A DNA stretch of 64,000 nt, taken from contig OY744461.1 in the NCBI GenBank assembly GCA_963556145.1, positions 2,108,001-2,172,000 on the forward strand. The letters run 5' to 3'. The DNA is from Hygrocybe punicea (Eukaryota; Basidiomycota; Agaricomycetes; Agaricales; Hygrophoraceae). The translations under genes were made by a program, and so were the position numbers. Of the stretch, positions 60,190-64,000 are shown piece by piece (the stretch's first letter is position 1; every line of letters begins with the position of its first letter). A model generated the notes under the pieces. That model was not told where the DNA came from, did no database searches, and was given only the letters and a program-made list of their open reading frames with translations.

Positions 60190-61541
60190 TACTTGTAATA
60201 GTCAGCCACAATGTGAAATCTTGATACACAATCCATCCTCTGTTGCTTAGAACAAACAATATCCTCAAATTGGCACCAACTGTGCATCTGATCAGGATCC
60301 GCAAGCCAATGCCTCACATACATGGACTGAATCTGGTTTCGGCAACACCTCAAATTGTGAAGTTGGAGACATGTCTCTAACAAGTCAGCATGGTCCTCCT
60401 TGTGTTGGACAACCAGTGGGATTCATAGCCAACCAAAAGAACCTTGAAGGGCACAGTTACCCCATTCAGGCCATTCCGCACTCTGCCAATATGAGAAAAG
60501 CTGCCAGTGAAGTTGTAGATGCTTTTTAACTTCCTCCAGTGTCTCTACAACCTTGTCGCCTGACTGAAATGGAGCACAGATACAACCACCACTTTGGGCG
60601 CTCCCACCTTGAGAAAATGCCATATCTGTGACAACATAAAATCCTGGTGGTGTTTGAGTCTGCAGCTTCTCATATATTGGCAATGCGACATGGGAGTCAT
60701 GCCAACTTCCATTAGCATTGAGGTTGGCTGCTATTATGGGCCCTGCATATGAGATGAGATGAAAATGAGCATACAAAAGACAAACAGACACTCACCGCTC
60801 AAAGAGAAGACAAACACAGAGCTGATGAAATGCTCACACTTCCAACCATTGTATGTAGCATTCTCAATCTCATGATCCTCCGACACCTGTACAAGAAGAT
60901 TCAAACCATCAATACTGGTGAAAGCACCAACTAAAAGTGGATGGTGCTCAAGAACGAGTTCATTGTGATGCTGGAATTTAGAGAGCTCACAGAACCACGA
61001 TATCTTGGCATCCTCCATATCAAGGAGGGTTTCACATAGAATGCGCATTCCGAACATGATATATCAGGATACTGTTGCAGGAATCAGGGTGAAAATCTGT
61101 TGCAAGCTGACTTCACACATTGTCGAGCTGAGATAATGAAGTACCAAGCCCAAGGCACCTTCAGCATCCAATGAACGACATGCACCATGTGGTGTTGTGC
61201 TCTCATTGACATCTCCACAGGGGATTGGTGTATTGTGCCATCGTCACCCAAATCCTTCAGCCACAATCACCTCAAATGTCAAACCCCATGGTGGTGACAT
61301 AGGCACGATCACTTTGACTCTCCTGTAACTGCACCCACGGAGTAGCAATGCGAGGATTTGGGAGGAGCTGGGGGTGGCAGAGGTAGAGCCATGAAGGTTG
61401 TTGGTGTTGTGCACAAAGAATGCGTGCTTGTTCTGCTCCGTTGATCACAAACGCAAGTACCAACGCAAGGTGTGCTTGATGGTCATCTTCCATCTCATTC
61501 TCATTCTCCTCTTCTTCCTGTATCAGGCAATAATGGTCCAT
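60190..61541 (-). pseudogene. PIF/Harbinger-like DDE_Tnp_4 transposase, heavily degraded
   Basis: Recognisable blocks on the minus strand, in order: LVGAFTSIDGLNLLVQVSED (about 60960-60895), YNGWKCEHFISSVFVFS (about 60855-60805), ANLNANGSWHDSHVALPIYE (60727-60665), and FYVVTDMAFSQGG (60640-60600). These match the fungal DDE superfamily transposases in the order D(G), WHDS and D/FP. Frames change between blocks and stop codons interrupt the flanks. There are no intact ends in view, so this is an old dead copy. Confidence 0.75.
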
Positions 61542-61796
61542 GCAATTCAGTCACCTTATTTGGGTTGTCAAGGTTATGCTAGCTAACTGATTATTTTATG
61601 CCATGGTTTGTTCAATGCATTAAATCTGACAAATAAACTGGTGGCCCTGGCCATGAGAAAACTCAGAATTACACTTATATCATATCTTTAGGCTGCAGAA
61701 AGTCACCCAGTATTGAGGCAGTACTATACTATTTGGCAAAGTTCTTTAAAAGTATTATACCTCTATTTTGTAAAGTACCTTATTGCTATTTTCATA
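61542..61796. other. No recognisable gene
   Basis: AT-rich sequence between the dead transposase and the foldback cluster. It may contain the outer, weakly matching part of the foldback. Confidence 0.35.
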
Positions 61797-62820
61797 TATA
61801 AGGACATTTGAAAAACAAATATTTTGAAGAAGACCCTAGTGAAAATGATAACTCATGAAATACTTCAGCAAATTGCATAGTCTGAGAGGGAAAGTTTGTC
61901 TGTGTTCTAAGGGCTATCTTTTTCTGCATTTACATTTTTAAAATATCTGGTATGTAGAGAGTTATAGGTGAATTGTTGATTTATTGCTGTTTTCAAAATG
62001 CATGACTTTTTTTGAAAAAATAAATCTTTTAAAGAACGAAGGACCATAATCGTGTGAAAGTTTCTATATATGGTAGCACTGTGAACTGGACAGTGAATGT
62101 GAACTCTTTCCCATCGTTGTGGTTACTGTAGCCCCCTGTATACAATGTCAATAAAAGAATTGCTGAACATGTACAGCCCTCGTTGATATCCTCTTTGTCG
62201 TCCAACATTGACTCGAGTAAAAGCTTACCAGTGTTACCATATATAGAAACTTTCTCACGATTATGGTCCTTTGTTCTTTGAAAGATTTATTTTTTCAAAA
62301 AATGTCATGCATTTTGAAAACAGCAATAAGTCATTTCAACTTGTACAATGAATATCTTTACAAGAAATGCTTGGATTGACATGTTGTAGAGAGAAGGTTG
62401 TTCTATTTTTCAAGGGCTACAAGGACCCATACCGTCTTTTTCTGTATTTTGGACTTATGTGGATTATTTTAAACAGAGGTCATTGTCATGTAATTCTCAT
62501 TCAAATTTTCAAAATACAGAAAAATGTGGTATGGGCCCTTGTAGCCCTTGAAAAATAGAATAACTTTCTCTCTACAACCATGTCAATCCAAGCATTTCTT
62601 GTAAGGATATTCATTGTACAAGTTGAAATGACTTAAATCAACAATTCACCTATAACTCTCTACATACCAGATATTTTAAAAATGTAAATACAGAGAAAGA
62701 TAGCACTTAGAACACAGACAAACTTTCCCTCTCAGACTATGTAATTTGCTGAAGTATTTCATGAGTTATCATTTTCACTAGGGTCTTCTTCTTCAAAATA
62801 TTTGTTTTTCAAATGTAATA
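61797..62820. repeat. Nested foldback elements
   Basis: Three palindromes are nested. Outer arms 61800-61982 and 62634-62818 are about 95% inverted matches (landmarks AACTTTCCCTCTCAGACT and its complement). Inside, 61983-62095 pairs with 62225-62330 (ACCATAATCGTG..). 62331-62456 pairs with 62514-62640 (CTTGTACAATGAATAT..). The order A-B-B'-C-C'-A' implies insertion of foldbacks into a foldback. No coding capacity. Confidence 0.85.
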
Positions 62821-64000
62821 ATACTTTGATTCATCTTACAGTAAGCTGCAACTATTCTCTCCAAACTATACAGTACTTTGCTGTAGATACAGTAAAAGTA
62901 GTTAAACCAAAGGCTTGAAAGGGTATCAGTAACATTTTCCTTCATACTTTCAGCTGAATTTGAGCACAAGTATGGTAGTTTATTTCTGAATACTGTTACA
63001 ATAGTACCATGTATAAAGTTATGGTAACAATATTTAGTATACTTGTCAAGTACTTTCATGTGACATGGTATTCTATTGTGCACCCTGTGTCAGTCCCGCT
63101 TTCCATAGAAATCTACCATTGGCAGGCTATCCCGGGCCTCTAGGTCCAAACCCACGACATCCTTTGAGGCCCTCAAATCCGCAAAAATCCGGACAGACAT
63201 CTGGGCAGCTTCAATCACGGATTGTGCAATGGCCTGCTCGGAGGAAACGTCAGATTAACTTTCAGGATAACTGTCTATGTAGGGAAAGATCAAGGGTTGT
63301 GAGACGCCCATTTTCGTTCGCAGCTGGCAATGGACAGCATACCTTCCGACTCAACTTCACGTTCCAATCTCTGCTCGGCCTATCCATCTGAGACACGACG
63401 TGTAATTTGAATAAACTCGATTCATACCAAAAAAAAACGCATTGTCGACTCGTAAAGTTTCAAAGAAAAGTTAGGTTTGAGCGTGTCAGCGAATTCGAAA
63501 CGTTGACGTAAAATAATGTGCCCGAATGGAGAGGCCAGACCGATCAGAAGACACCCACGGCTATTGTTCAGGCAAGTCTGTCCCTACGCAATGGAGAATT
63601 CACCAAAAGGACAGGGAATAATCACGCTCGTGATCATCAGGGACGCGAACCTAGATTATCTCCCTTGCCGTGTGAGGCGGAAGCAAATTGCCGAACACTA
63701 CTCAGGGGATTTGTCTGGGGGCTGTGACGAAATTTCATGCCCTCGGGGAGGCGTGTGTGAGCCTACATCTTGAACAGATATTATAATAGGAATATTCGGA
63801 CCGGCTGAGGTGTCGGTCATTGCACTCTCCGGAATAATCCCATAACAAACTCTCAGAAACGAAGAGGAGATAACCCTATCTACGTCCATGCCAGTGTGAA
63901 TGACGGGTTTATTGAGAGCTGACATACATACCTTATTAATAAGGACCATGCGATAAGATAAAACGTTGCCGGCGGACGACTTGGATGGTTGAGGGGCCGA
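62821..64000. other. Unassigned; possible edge of another repeat element
   Basis: From about 63070 base composition becomes more balanced, and overlapping ORFs (63065-63391, 63516-63773 plus) show no clear family match. An AATAAA at 63407 precedes an A-run at 63430. TGTGACGAAATTTC at 63722 resembles the start of some Ty3-type LTRs, but no second copy or pol gene is in view. Confidence 0.3.

Noticed and set aside
63722..64000. Possible Ty3-type LTR start (TGTGACG)
   Set aside because: No second LTR, primer-binding site or pol gene lies in the window.

Overview
The window looks like a repeat-choked segment of a basidiomycete (probably Agaricomycete) nuclear genome. Multi-exon genes have short GT..AG introns of about 45-65 nt. 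The transposon families are ones typical of that group: a CACTA element with a Tnp2 transposase, a KDZ transposase with a C48 (Ulp1) protease, an autonomous Helitron with an N-terminal DUF6570-like region, a PIF/Harbinger-like DDE transposase, short hAT derivatives and foldback elements. I see no ordinary housekeeping genes, rRNA, tRNA or CRISPR array. Species cannot be told from the sequence alone.

Layout. 1-5.2 kb: a 1.14-kb non-autonomous hAT element with a perfect 8-bp target duplication and a CTG core, then a 0.7-kb foldback and GAATTCCAATT-type repeats. 5.2-7.6 kb: left arm of a large inverted repeat. 7.58-14.27 kb: a CACTA element lodged at the inner edge of that arm. 14.3-15.6 kb: a second hAT derivative with a CAG core and perfect 8-bp target duplication. 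15.6-16.35 kb: a 44-bp minisatellite. 16.4-20.0 kb (minus): degraded KDZ transposase. 20.15-21.6 kb (minus): Ulp1-like protease. 21.66-about 30.3 kb (minus): a Helitron with a recognisable 3' terminus. 30.4-53.2 kb: a gene cluster comprising an unknown Lys-rich protein, an ATP-grasp-like protein, an unknown acidic protein, a small conserved-type protein, a TET/JBP 2-oxoglutarate dioxygenase, a helical protein, a JmjC-like dioxygenase and a charged coiled-coil protein. 53.5-56.3 kb: minisatellite plus right arm, in inverted orientation. 56.3-64 kb: a Myb-like (DUF6818-type) ORF, a decayed DDE transposase and nested foldbacks.

The most interesting reading is that about 5.2-56.3 kb is one giant composite element. 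A nearly identical ~2.07-kb arm plus the adjoining 44-bp minisatellite occurs at both ends in inverted orientation. It encloses the KDZ transposase, a SUMO-type protease and two putative DNA/chromatin-modifying dioxygenases (TET/JBP and JmjC-like). The link between KDZ transposons and TET/JBP genes in basidiomycetes is established knowledge. That this particular block moves as a unit is inference.

Sequence decay fits cytosine methylation. The outer parts of the two arms differ mainly by transitions at CpG positions. At least two transposase genes (CACTA and KDZ) carry in-frame TGA codons where the family has Arg (CGA to TGA). The rest of the arms is almost identical, which suggests recent gene conversion or recent duplication.
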